Source of the DNA: Rhynchopus sp. YZ270_cl-10
Lineage: Eukaryota; Euglenozoa; Diplonemea; Diplonemida; Diplonemidae
Length of the DNA: 64,000 nt
Reading direction: 5' to 3'
Assembly: GCA_964035575.1 (NCBI GenBank)
Contig: OZ037853.1
Span: 528,501 to 592,500, forward strand
Every line of letters starts with the position of its first letter. Position 1 is the first letter of the stretch. Positions 32,603 to 41,763 of the stretch are shown one piece after another. The notes beneath the pieces were generated by a model. It saw only the letters and a list, made by a program, of their open reading frames with translations, had not been told where the DNA came from and ran no database searches. Position numbers and translations under genes: made by a program.

Positions 32603-32914
32603 AACCCAAATTCACAACGAAGGCGCCCTGGAGGGGAGCCGGCTCCTGTCAAAGTCCACGGAAAGTAACGGGGTTTCCGCAGCCTTGTCCCATCGGAGGC
32701 GGGCAGCCGACTTCAGGAATTTTTCTCGATGGAGGTCCCAGCGTCTGAGGAGTATACTTCCCCTCAGCGTGTGCAAGGCGTTCACATCCACGTGACAACC
32801 GAGAGGAACAACCCCCAAGTTCAGCGTGCAAGGCTTCAGGGGTCAACTAGCTGAGGCGATGGCGTCGAAGAGCGGGTCACTTCGGATCTAGTGGAAAGCA
32901 GGGCATACCCAGAA
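32603..32914. other. Unique GC-rich stretch
   Basis: About 310 bp of gene-like base composition with short open frames on both strands but no start-to-stop frame of note and no recognised domain. It ends with the CAGAA target duplication of the next element. It may be a gene remnant. Confidence 0.3.
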
Positions 32915-33328
32915 GTAGGGGGGTCCTAGCTAGGCCGGGGCTCTGTCGGAAAAACTATTTTTTTTTAAAAATATGCCTAAGTCCCCGAAAACACACGGAA
33001 TTGCTCCAGAACACATTTTTTCCAGTGTCCCGCAGTGTCCCACCACTGTTTTTTGGTTTTTGTGGCATAAAAAAGACAAAAAAAAATACATGGTTCTATA
33101 GGGGCCGAGTACAATGGCGTTTTTCACGTATTTTTCATGATTTTTCAAATTTGGCAAAATTCAAGTCAAATACCAGACATTCTCCCCCCCACCTCGTTAT
33201 GTCACCAACATGTCCAAAAAAAAGATGTTTTTCCATTTTGTATTCTACCCCCAGTGTAACATAAAATTCCAGATTTCCACCAAAATCCACAAACCCAGCG
33301 TCACACACAGGCTAATATCGCTCCGAAA

Positions 33329-33836
33329 ATGTCCGTCATTGTTTCAGTTATTTGACAACAGTTCTGCAGGCGCACTTTCGTAGGGTACCTAATGTCACTA
33401 TTTGGGCACATTTGGAGGTGTTGCAACGGTGCGCTCTTAAATCTGCCGTCATTGTTTCAGTTATTTGACAACAGTTCTTCAGGCGCACTTTCGTAGGGTA
33501 CCTAATGTCACTATTTGGGCACATTTGGAAGTGTTGCAACGGTGCGCTCTTAAATCTGCCGTCATTGTTTCAGTTATTTGACAACAGTTCTGCAGGCGCA
33601 CTTTCGTAGGGTATCTAATGTCACTATTTGGGCACATTTGGAGGTGTTGCAACGGTGCGCTCTTAAATCTGCCGTCATTGTTTCAGTTATTTGACAACAG
33701 TTCTTCAGGCGCACTTTCGTAGGGTATCTAATGTCACTATTTGGGCACATTTGGAGGTGTTGCAACGGTGCGCTCTTAAATCTGCCGTCATTGTTTCAGT
33801 CATTTGACAACAGTTCTTCAGGCGCACTTTCGTACC
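33329..33836 (+). repeat. 113-bp tandem repeat, about 4.5 units
   Basis: Unit landmarks are CCGTCATTGTTTCAGTTATT, GGCGCACTTTCGTAGGGTA and AACGGTGCGCTCTTAAATCT; they recur at about 33329, 33443, 33556, 33669 and 33782. Units differ by only a few bases. Position inside a transposon suggests a subterminal repeat. Confidence 0.9.
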
Positions 33837-33892
33837 GGCGGAGGGGGGGGGGGTAGGGGGTCCGACTCCTAATAGACTTGTGTATAAAATTT

Positions 33893-35026
33893 CGTACAAA
33901 AAACTCATTATTAAACTTCTGGTCATCTCCAAGGCAACTGCGGGTGAAAAACACCCTCAGAGTGGGTCACAGAGGGCCTGTGGGCCGAAAAACGACCCAG
34001 AAGCCACCCCAGAATACAAAAAAATGGAAAAAAATAGTGAAAAAACGGCTTTTTGACGGTTTTGGCCATGTTGGGCAAAATAGCGTTTTTTCAAGAAAAA
34101 ACCAAAAAAACGGTTATTTTTCGACATCACAAAACCTCCTTTGGCACAAATATACCCCAAAAGTGGCCTGTGAGTCCATTCCAACCTGTTTTGGACATAT
34201 TTGACACTTTTGGAAGTGTTTTTTTGGTGTTTTTACGTCAAAAAACATACCCTGGCAATACCCTGACCGCGCTCCGGCAGCATTCCGGCATGCTGTTTGA
34301 CCCATATAGGGGTCAAGAAATGGCCAAAAACCCCCGAAAAAGCACTCCGGGAACCCAGATAGTTCCAAATATCCACCAGACACCCACCCAAACACCGCAG
34401 AAACACGACAGAAAGTCGTCTTGAAAAACACACTTTTTTCAAAAAGCTCGTCAGACAGGCTCCATAATAGCCTTTTTGAAAAAAGTGTGTTTTTCAAGAC
34501 GACTTTCTGTCGTGTTTCTGCGGTGTTTGGGTGGGTGTCTGGTGGATATTTGGAACTATCTGGGTTCCCGGAGTGCTTTTTCGGGGGTTTTTGGCCATTT
34601 CTTGACCCCTATATGGGTCAAACAGCATGCCGGAATGCTGCCGGAGCGCGGTCAGGGTATTGCCAGGGTATGTTTTTTGACGTAAAAACACCAAAAAAAC
34701 ACTTCCAAAAGTGTCAAATATGTCCAAAACAGGTTGGAATGGACTCACAGGCCACTTTTGGGGTATATTTGTGCCAAAGGAGGTTTTGTGATGTCGAAAA
34801 ATAACCGTTTTTTTGGTTTTTTCTTGAAAAAACGCTATTTTGCCCAACATGGCCAAAACCGTCAAAAAGCCGTTTTTTCACTATTTTTTTCCATTTTTTT
34901 GTATTCTGGGGTGGCTTCTGGGTCGTTTTTCGACCCACAGGCCCTCTGTGACCCACTCTGAGGGTGTTTTTCACCCGCAGTTGCCTTGGAGATGACCAGA
35001 AGTTTAATAATGAGTTTTTTGTACGG
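33893..35026. repeat. Near-perfect 1.1-kb hairpin (arms ~555 bp)
   Basis: 33893-34447 reappears as the reverse complement at 34472-35026, with almost no differences and a ~24-base loop around CTCGTCAGACAGGCTCCATA. Flanking GTAGGGGGTCCGACT-type tips at 33853 and 35054 extend the symmetry. The arms carry A/T-runs and no gene. Arms this alike imply a recent origin or ongoing correction. Confidence 0.92.
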
Positions 35027-35348
35027 TAATTTTACTCACAGTCGGACCCCCTAGGGGGGGGGGGGGGGGGGGGGAAATGCAAAATGAAAACAAAATTTTG
35101 GTAGATTCACAGAATTCAGATTTTTGCTAAGGTGCTGGCAGCTGTCCCCAAAAAAAAAATATCTCCCCCCCACATTTTTTGGTCCTGGGTCAGGGCTATC
35201 GGTAAGAAGGGGTTTTGGGGGGCATCATATATCATATTTCATATTTCAAAATCAGATTTCAAAAAAAAAAAAAAAAAAACTCGAGTTTACGGGCAAAAAC
35301 CCATTCCGAGCTTTCGGCCCCGCACGTTGGCGGGGCATCTCCCCTCAT

Positions 35349-36260
35349 ATGTGGATATGTCCGGAAAATGCGTTGCAGCGCGACACTGACCTGGACGAAA
35401 TGGAGTGTCTGAAGTTCCTAGGGAAAGGCAGGAACGAGAACTCGTGGCAGAGACAAACATTTCCCGAGGTGCTTGAGATGCGTGAACGGCTCAAGTTCCT
35501 CTACTTTGTGGATCAGCGTGCAATCTGCAAAGCTGCGGCGGACGTTCTGCATAGTCGTAAGCGAACTCGTAAAGCTCTGGAAGCCGCGCTGCGCGAACCG
35601 CTCCACATCTGGGTAGAGGGTGTGAAAGAGTCCCTGCCATTCCTGCAACAAGATGGCATCAACAGCATACCCGATGTGCGCATTGATTCTGAGCTGGCGG
35701 AGTACACGTTTGCTCTGGAGATGAAACACCTCCCGCAAGAACATGTCACGGAGGTTGTGGCATGGAAAGGGTGTGTCAGCGCAGGTCTCTCTACGCAGAA
35801 AGCAGCGGGCAGCACCGCCGTCACTCATGTTCTGGTCTCTGAGTCCATCGAGATTGAGGACTCACAAAGACTCTCTGTGTCAGGGAGTGTCACGCAAGCG
35901 GCATTGGAGGATGCGTTGACCCTACCCCCGGAGCAGAGTCTTGAGTTTGGATCATTCCTTTCCGTTGCTGATCCGGCGGCGACTCTAGCTGACAGTGATG
36001 CCCCCATGTGGATGAGCCTCATGCCGAGGGTTTTTCGTTGTGTCTGTCCCCTTGGCTGGAATATGTGCGAGCGTGCGAGAGACGTTATGTGTTCCGTACA
36101 AGATTTTTTGATGGAGGCTGTAACGGCGGCAGTGAGAGAAATGGAGGGGGGTATAAGCAAGAAAAAACTGGGGGGATTGTCTCAGATAGATACATTGTGT
36201 GTGGAAGTTGAAAATTTTTTAACTGTGGTGGTGAGTTTGCAGTCGTCGGTTACGTCTTAA
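35349..36260 (+). CDS. Unrecognised protein inside the 4-kb transposon
   Basis: From the Met at 35349 the product is 303 aa (the Met at 35400 is an alternative). The frame is open up to 35124, but those residues come from A/T-runs and look untranslated. The composition from about residue 15 on is gene-like, with Leu/Glu-rich helical stretches such as EVLEMRERLKFLYFVDQRAI and KALEAALREPLHIWVEGVKE. No signal peptide, zinc finger or obvious DDE/DDD triad was identified. Cysteines cluster near residues 250-265 (RVFRCVCPLGWNMCERARD). Its location between the terminal repeats makes it a candidate for an element-encoded or captured gene. Upstream introns cannot be excluded. Function unknown. Confidence 0.5.
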   Translation: MWICPENALQRDTDLDEMECLKFLGKGRNENSWQRQTFPEVLEMRERLKFLYFVDQRAICKAAADVLHSRKRTRKALEAALREPLHIWVEGVKESLPFLQQDGINSIPDVRIDSELAEYTFALEMKHLPQEHVTEVVAWKGCVSAGLSTQKAAGSTAVTHVLVSESIEIEDSQRLSVSGSVTQAALEDALTLPPEQSLEFGSFLSVADPAATLADSDAPMWMSLMPRVFRCVCPLGWNMCERARDVMCSVQDFLMEAVTAAVREMEGGISKKKLGGLSQIDTLCVEVENFLTVVVSLQSSVTS

Positions 36261-36950
36261 GTCCCGTTTGTGTTTCGGATTTTTGCGAACAGGGCCTATT
36301 AAAATTAAAGGCCAGTGTGTATTTTTTCTGGTTTGTTTCTCTTCTTACGCTGTCTTTATTTTCAAGTAATACCACACCCTCTCATCTGAGTCATCAGCCT
36401 GCTGATCAGGGTAACTGTTATAATATCAGCCTCTCTAGGTATTCTTGAGTCAACCTACGCAAGCCTTCTCTCGAAAGCTTTTCTGTTGCGATTCTACTAT
36501 TCTATTTGTTCCGGTTTTAGCCTTTTCACAAGTTGTGTAATATTTGCAGGTACTCTCTGTTTTGATAGTTTCTCTTCCTTCTTCAACCAACAAAGATACC
36601 ACCACCCCACCCCTTTCAATTTTTCATTTCCTCTATTCTTCCCATCCAAGCCCTCCCCTACCCCACACGAAACACACCAGGTTGCTCAGACTCGCTGCAG
36701 GGATGGTTTCTGGCTGAGCCCCAGCGAACATGGTTTCGATCATGCATGATTTCCAGTGACATTGTACCTTCTCAAGCTTCTCTGCAACGAACCGGGGTCA
36801 CATTGGGTGCATTGCCGGAGAATTTTCGAATTTTCGAATTTTTTTTTTTTTTTTTTTTTTGTGACCCCAAAAATTTGACAACACCTCAAAATAGTTTTTC
36901 CGACAGACCCTCCCATAGAAATTTGGTCGGCTAGGACCCCCCTACCAGAA

Positions 36951-37398
36951 GATGTGCTCGTTTGTGTTTTTATTCACTTTCTTTTCTTTTCCCTCACACT
37001 TTGTTGTTGTGAAAAATGATTTTTTTTTGTTGTTGTTGGTGCCCTAGTCGCATACGCGAGTTTTCCTTGAAGCGCAGGAAAATGACTGAGGAGTGTTGGT
37101 GGCTCCCTCGTGACTCCACAGAGGTGACACACTGGTTGAGTCCCTCACAAAGCCTCAAATTAGTTCTTCTTTGCTTTTATTTATCGTCTTCACGCTTTAT
37201 CATTGTTGTTGGGTTGGGAAATAAAAAACGTTCCCCCCTTTCAAACATGCTTTGGTTCATCTTAAAATGTTCTCCAATTATCTTTCTTCTGAGGACCGGC
37301 AAGTGAAATAAACAAGAAAGCTATTTTGTTGTATCTTGCCTCCCTCCTCCTCCTCCTCAACACTTACCCCAAAACAGAGCAACACTTCACTCGAAACA
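36951..37398 (+). promoter_or_regulatory. 5' flank and leader of the first LRR gene
   Basis: T-rich sequence without a gene. It ends in a pyrimidine-rich leader with CTCCTCCTCCTCC and then CACTCGAAACAATGG, a good start context (purine at -3, G at +4). The transposon at 32915-36945 ends only ~450 bp upstream of the start codon, so its end lies in the gene's promoter region. Confidence 0.35.
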
Positions 37399-38958
37399 AT
37401 GGAACTGTGTGTGCAGGGATACGATGATGAAACCAAATTCGTGATTGAGGTGGGTGAGAACGACACAACGGAGACGATGCGGCAGAAGGTGGCGTCTGCA
37501 ACAGGGTTGTGCGAAGACAGCTTCCGCATGGGCTTCGGAGGGAAGGAGGAAGGAGAGGACATCACAGAACTGAGTGCTGGAGACACAGTCGTGTTGACGA
37601 AAACTACTAAGTACGCATCCGTTGAAGCACTTCGTGCCTTGGGTGAGACAGACATTTCCGAAGCGAGGTTGGCGGCTGTGGAGGATCCTGAGGTGGCTTC
37701 TCTGCTTCTTCAGGCGTTGGTTGCGACTGTTATCCCTGCCAAGTTCTTGTCGTATGCATGGTGTACGAGACTTGATCTCTCTGCTGTGTCTGGGGTGACG
37801 CGAATTGAGCGCAACTTCCTCTTCAGATGTTCGAGGGTGAAAACCGTTGACTTGTCGGGATTGCGCAACGTTACGCACATCGGGAATAACTGTCTCTCTT
37901 GCTGCACATCGTTGACAAGCCTTGACGTGTCAGGGTTCACTGGTGTGACGGTGATAGGGCAGTCTTTCCTCCATGAAAGTGGCGTCACAGAGCTTGACTT
38001 ATCCGAGATGACGAGCGTGACGAAGGTTGGTAGGCACCTTCTTCTCAACTGCAGGTCGTTGGAAAGTCTTGACATCTCAGGATGGTGCAGAATCACGCAC
38101 ATTGAGGACGGCTTCCTCACGAACTGCACCTCGTTGGCAACGATTGATTTGTCAGCTTTTTGCAGTGTCACGAAGATCGACTCCAATTTTCTCAGCAACT
38201 GCTCGTCGTTAACCACCATCAGCTTTTCAGGGATGACCAATGTGACGGAAATTGCGAACAGGTTTTGTGAGGACTGCACCTCGTTGGAAACGATTGACTT
38301 ATCAGCACTGCACAGGGTTGTGAAGGTGGGGTACGGCTTTCTTAAGAGGTGCACATTGCTGACGAGTATCGACCTTTCAGCTTTTTGCAGTGCGACAGAG
38401 GTTGGGCACAGCTTTCTTTTGCAGTGCTCATCATTGAAAACAGTTGATTTATCAGTGTTGCGCAGCATCACGCAAATTGAGAAATGCTGGATGGAAGGGT
38501 GCTCCGCGTTGACAACAGCAGACTTATCAGAAATGAACAATGTTCAGAACATTAGTGCACAGTTCCTGCAAGATTGCACATCCTTGACTACGCTGGACAT
38601 GTCAGGTATAGGCAGTGACACTCCGATCGGCAACCACTTCCTGCGCAACTGCAACGCACTCACAACAGTCGTCTTGCCAGGCAACATCGACATTGACGAG
38701 ATGTCTCTCCCGAATGAAGCCCAAGACAACCATGGCTTTGGCGTCAAGAAGACCTTCCATGCATGTGTGCGTGACATTTACGCAAGGTTTACGGAACAGT
38801 TCGGAGGTGTGCGGACAGAAGATCTGGTACGAACAGACGTGTCTGGAGATGCAAGACAATGTATTGCATTGAAAGCAGGACAAGAAGGAGAAGGTTTGAT
38901 GCAAGCACAAGAAGACGAGGACAAGCAGGAACTGGACAAACAGGAGCATGACAAATAA
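37399..38958 (+). CDS. Ubiquitin-like / BspA-type leucine-rich-repeat protein 1
   Basis: The product is 519 aa from the Met at 37399 (MELCVQGYDDETKFVIEVGE), chosen because the paralogs start at the same point. Residues ~1-72 form a ubiquitin-like beta-grasp domain (E-T-M-R-Q-K-V-A-S-A-T-G-L, then F-R-M-G-F-G-G, ending LSAGDTVVL) without a C-terminal Gly-Gly. A helical linker (EALRALGETDISEARLAAVE) follows. From ~125 to ~455 there are about 13 repeats of 23-24 residues of the form FL-x-x-C-x-S-L-x-x-x-D-L-S-x-x-x-x-V-T-x-I, the BspA/LRR_5 type found in many protists. The tail is acidic and Gln-rich (QEDEDKQELDKQEHDK). No signal peptide or membrane segment is seen, so it is probably an intracellular binding protein. 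A block conserved in all three LRR genes begins 24 bp after the stop. Confidence 0.82.
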   Translation: MELCVQGYDDETKFVIEVGENDTTETMRQKVASATGLCEDSFRMGFGGKEEGEDITELSAGDTVVLTKTTKYASVEALRALGETDISEARLAAVEDPEVASLLLQALVATVIPAKFLSYAWCTRLDLSAVSGVTRIERNFLFRCSRVKTVDLSGLRNVTHIGNNCLSCCTSLTSLDVSGFTGVTVIGQSFLHESGVTELDLSEMTSVTKVGRHLLLNCRSLESLDISGWCRITHIEDGFLTNCTSLATIDLSAFCSVTKIDSNFLSNCSSLTTISFSGMTNVTEIANRFCEDCTSLETIDLSALHRVVKVGYGFLKRCTLLTSIDLSAFCSATEVGHSFLLQCSSLKTVDLSVLRSITQIEKCWMEGCSALTTADLSEMNNVQNISAQFLQDCTSLTTLDMSGIGSDTPIGNHFLRNCNALTTVVLPGNIDIDEMSLPNEAQDNHGFGVKKTFHACVRDIYARFTEQFGGVRTEDLVRTDVSGDARQCIALKAGQEGEGLMQAQEDEDKQELDKQEHDK

Positions 38959-38982
38959 GGGTATTTGGAGGGTTAGGGTCCG

Positions 38983-39110
38983 GGCACGCAGAGTGACTCC
39001 GCCAGCTGCGCACTGCGACCTCGAAGCTGCACGACGCACACCCTCACAGGCCACTCCTCCCGCAAAGCACTGCAGGCAACAGAGGTGGAAACGCTGCTGC
39101 ACAGCTTACT
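38983..39110 (+). repeat. Conserved 3' block of the LRR genes, copy 1
   Basis: Starts CACGCAGAGTGACTCCGCC and matches 50553-50680 and 52199-52326 at roughly 95% for ~110 bp, although the coding regions upstream differ widely. In the paralogs the same sequence supplies the last codons and the stop. Here it is downstream of the stop. One frame reads HTLTGHSSRKALQATEVETL in all copies (with one V/L change). Confidence 0.85.
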
Positions 39111-39222
39111 GGCACCTGCAATACATGAAATGTACGACAGTTTGTGTGGAGAGAGGCTTAGGTTGACCTCATAAACATTTCAAGTGCAATAAAGGGGGAG
39201 CAGACCTATTATTACACCTTAA

Positions 39223-40192
39223 CCCTTTAGACCCCAAGCCGTTTTTCGACCCACTTTTGAGTTTTGGTTTTTTGGGCTCTCCAACCGGTAAGGGGACCCC
39301 AGATGCAAATTTTTGATCGTACCTGGCCGCAATTGAAAGATTTTGAACACAGCTTCCAATTCCATTTTTTTAAGTTTTTTTTTGAAAAAAAATATTCCCC
39401 TCAAAATGAGGTAAGCATAAAATCCGCCTTTCGGTTTTTTACTCGTCCAGCAGAGCGAGGGAATACCCGTAAATTATTGCGCTCCGAAAATGGCGTTATT
39501 TGAAAGATTCGCCACAAAATCTTTCCAAAGAAAAAAAAATCGAGCAAAAAGTCCTAGTAGAACCCAACTTAGATGAGTGTAGCTCTGATAGCAGCATGTC
39601 TAAAAATCGATTTCCCTAACGATTTACACTGAAACACCACTACACAACGTAAAAAGGCTATTTTTTCACGTTTTTTGGCATCTACAGGCCCGAAACACCC
39701 CCAGAATGGGTCAGAACGACCCTGTGAGCCGAAAATTCACAAAAAAATCACCCTAAAATACGAAAAAATAGTGAAAACCTGGCTTCTAGTGTGTTTTGGG
39801 TGGGAAAAAGGCAAAGAATAGTCAGAAAAACAGTGATTTTGGTGGCGGTCCTCACGAACTTCCAAAGTGCACTCAGATGCACAAAAGTTTTCGATTCTTG
39901 CTTCTTTTGACAGATTTGACATCAAATCTTTCCAAATATGTAAATATCTATATTAGGAGGGTTATTTCAGGGGGTGTTGATCAAAAAACATGATTTTCCG
40001 TGGCAGCTCCGCTTTCCCCCCAGCATCCAAAAAAATATTAGATGCACAAAACTTTTCGATTCTTGCTTCTTTTGAAAGATCGGCGCAAAATCTTTCAAAA
40101 TATAAAAAATGTTTTTCCCATTTTGAGTAGAATATTCCTAATTGTATGGCGCCATTCTGCTACCCATATATGGGTATCTGGGGTCTAAAGGG
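39223..40192. mobile_element. piggyBac-like non-autonomous element
   Basis: TTAA at 39219-39222 and 40193-40196 flanks inverted termini CCCTTTAGACCCCA and TGGGGTCTAAAGGG. A TTAA duplication with CCYT-type ends is the hallmark of piggyBac. It is 970 bp with no transposase frame. Internally a ~45-bp block (GATGCACAAAAGTTTTCGAT with CTTGCTTCTTTTGA) occurs at 39872 and 40041. Confidence 0.8.
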
Positions 40193-40405
40193 TTAAAAAA
40201 ATTTTTTTTCCTGAAAAATCCCAAAAAAGTTTAACTTTTGAAAAGTTTAATGACCTATTATTACAGTGCTATTTAAGCGCTATTTAACCACTATTACACC
40301 TATTACACCTATTCCACCTATTACCCCCTATTCCACCCTTACCGCCCCCACATAGTCAATAGTCCTGTCAGGATTACAAGATAAAATCATTCCAACTTTT
40401 AAAAC

Positions 40406-40606
40406 ATGTCTGGCTCTGACTCTCCTGTGATTGTGTCTGCACCGCCTAAACCAGAACCTCAATACGTGGATCTGGATGAGTCTCTGGATGTGGATGTGGA
40501 GATGGAAGATGAGCCGATCCCTGTCGTTGACCTCGATCACGATGTGATAGAGCCTTTGGAGATCGACAGCGACAACGAGCTCAGTTGTATCCTTGATGCA
40601 ATTTAG
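40406..40606 (+). pseudogene. Acidic protein fragment cut by a type B element
   Basis: From the Met at 40406 there are 66 codons: MSGSDSPVIVSAPPKPEPQY followed by Asp/Glu-rich sequence with VVDLD and YVDLDE. These hydrophobic-acidic patches resemble SUMO-interacting motifs, but that is only a pattern. The type B tip TTTAGTTTTGCTAATCC begins at about 40602, and the stop codon is formed by the tip's own TAG. The natural C-terminus has therefore been lost or displaced. It lies inside the composite element, so it may be an element-borne gene. Confidence 0.45.
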
Positions 40607-40985
40607 TTTTGCTAATCCTTACCACTCCCTCTTGATCGTGGTATGCAAAGATCTGAAAAGAAACCAACAGGTACCCACGAACATGTGGCAACAAACACAA
40701 CCAGCACAACGCAACCGATCTGTACGCAACGAAAGGAACCCAAGCAAGGCTACGAGGTTACCAAACGCAAAAAAGGAACCCAAGCAAGGGAACGAGTGGT
40801 TACCAAACGCAGCCCACCTTCGGTGGGCTGCTCAAACTCGTCCCCATGGGCAAACCCCTTTGTGTCTTTGCGTTACACACAACGCTCTGCACATGCTATG
40901 CAGGCGTTAACCACAACGTGTGGTTGCCAAACGCATGCCGTGTGTGGCCCACGCATGGTTCTCACACCGCCAACCCACCCTACCA
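40602..40985 (+). mobile_element. Truncated type B/C rolling-circle-like element
   Basis: Starts with the type B tip and runs through CTCCCTCTTGATCGTGG, ATGCAAAGATCTGAAAAGAA and the GGTTCTCACACCG block, then ends; the hairpin end is missing. Parts (CAGCCCACCTT-GGTGGGCTGC) match type C at about 28260 instead of type B, so it is a mosaic or an intermediate subtype. Confidence 0.6.
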
Positions 40986-41116
40986 CCTTAGGGTCACACC
41001 TATTATTACAGTTAAACTTAAAATTTTTTAAACTTTCAAAAGTTAAACTTTAAATAAAAGGCCAAAAACGGTGGACCTATTATTACGGAATAATAGGTCT
41101 ACTGTAATAATAGGTC

Positions 41117-41763
41117 TACCCCCCCTTTACGCGTTTTCGGATGTCACGAGTCTTACTGTTTCCCCTCCCCCCTTTTGTTAGGATTTGCGTTTTTTGCTTT
41201 TTGCTCTTATATATATCGAGAGACCCCCAAGAGGCTTCGGTTCATCTTATGAACTTTTCTTTCCGTGAAGCTGTATACTGGGAGCCCCTTTCACACTGCA
41301 ACTTATTCCCCAACCGGACGCTCGAAGATGCCCCAAATCCCCAACTTCATTTATCACCCTTTTTCTTTGTCCTGGCCCTCCTTTCCCGTTTGATTGGTGA
41401 AGATTAGGTTGTATTTTGTATTATTGGGGGTTGGGTTGAGTTGTTTTTTATTGTTAGGATTTATGTTTTGTTCAGTTTTTTTTCTTCTTGCTTCAACCAA
41501 CAAGGATACCGCATCATGGTAATTGACTAAACGAAGATGCCCCAAATCCCCAAGTTTATTATACACCCTTTTCCATTTTCATGACCCTCCCTTTCCATCC
41601 AACCCCACCCCCCGACTTGAAAAACGACAAAATAGTTTTTACGACATAAATTCCTTCACAAATTGTACTGGATGAGACCCCCCCTATCACCTTACATTCA
41701 CCAAAGAATATCCCACGCAGTTTTTCCTCATTTTTTACTTTCATTTTTTTTTTTGTTTTCATT
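41117..41763 (+). promoter_or_regulatory. 5' flank of the ankyrin gene, with a duplicated block
   Basis: GAAGATGCCCCAAATCCCCA followed by a T-rich ATTTATCACCC/ATTATACACCC block occurs twice (about 41325-41370 and 41535-41580). TTCAACCAACAA-GGATACC at about 41493 resembles 36582-36600 upstream of the first LRR gene. A pyrimidine-rich tract precedes the start codon at 41764. No other gene was seen. Confidence 0.4.

Larger units (their letters stand above)
32915..36945. mobile_element. 4-kb inverted-repeat element with 5-bp target duplication
   Basis: The ends are GTAGGGGGGTCCTAGC and the complementary GCTAGGACCCCCCTAC, followed further in by a second shared block CTGTCGGAAAAACTATTTT on both sides. 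CAGAA is repeated directly outside (32910-32914 and 36946-36950). Contents: a 113-bp tandem repeat, a 1.1-kb foldback whose own tips (GTAGGGGGTCCGACT) resemble the outer ends, and one gene-like ORF at 35349-36260. If the ORF encodes the transposase, the family is one I do not recognise. Confidence 0.65.
39203..41116. mobile_element. Composite element with AGACCTATTATTACA ends
   Basis: AGACCTATTATTACA at 39202-39216 is repeated in reverse at about 41102-41116. Further ACCTATTATTACA copies lie at 40253, 41007 and 41075. AAGTTTAACTTTTGAAAAGTTTAA-type blocks also pair across the interval (40229-40252 with 41015-41050). A piggyBac-like element and a decayed type B element have inserted inside. No clear target duplication, so the outer boundary is tentative. 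Confidence 0.45.

Noticed and set aside
38602-39102. Long minus-strand frame (166 codons) behind LRR gene 1
   Set aside because: It overlaps the LRR coding sequence in antisense and has no domain. It is a shadow of the real gene.
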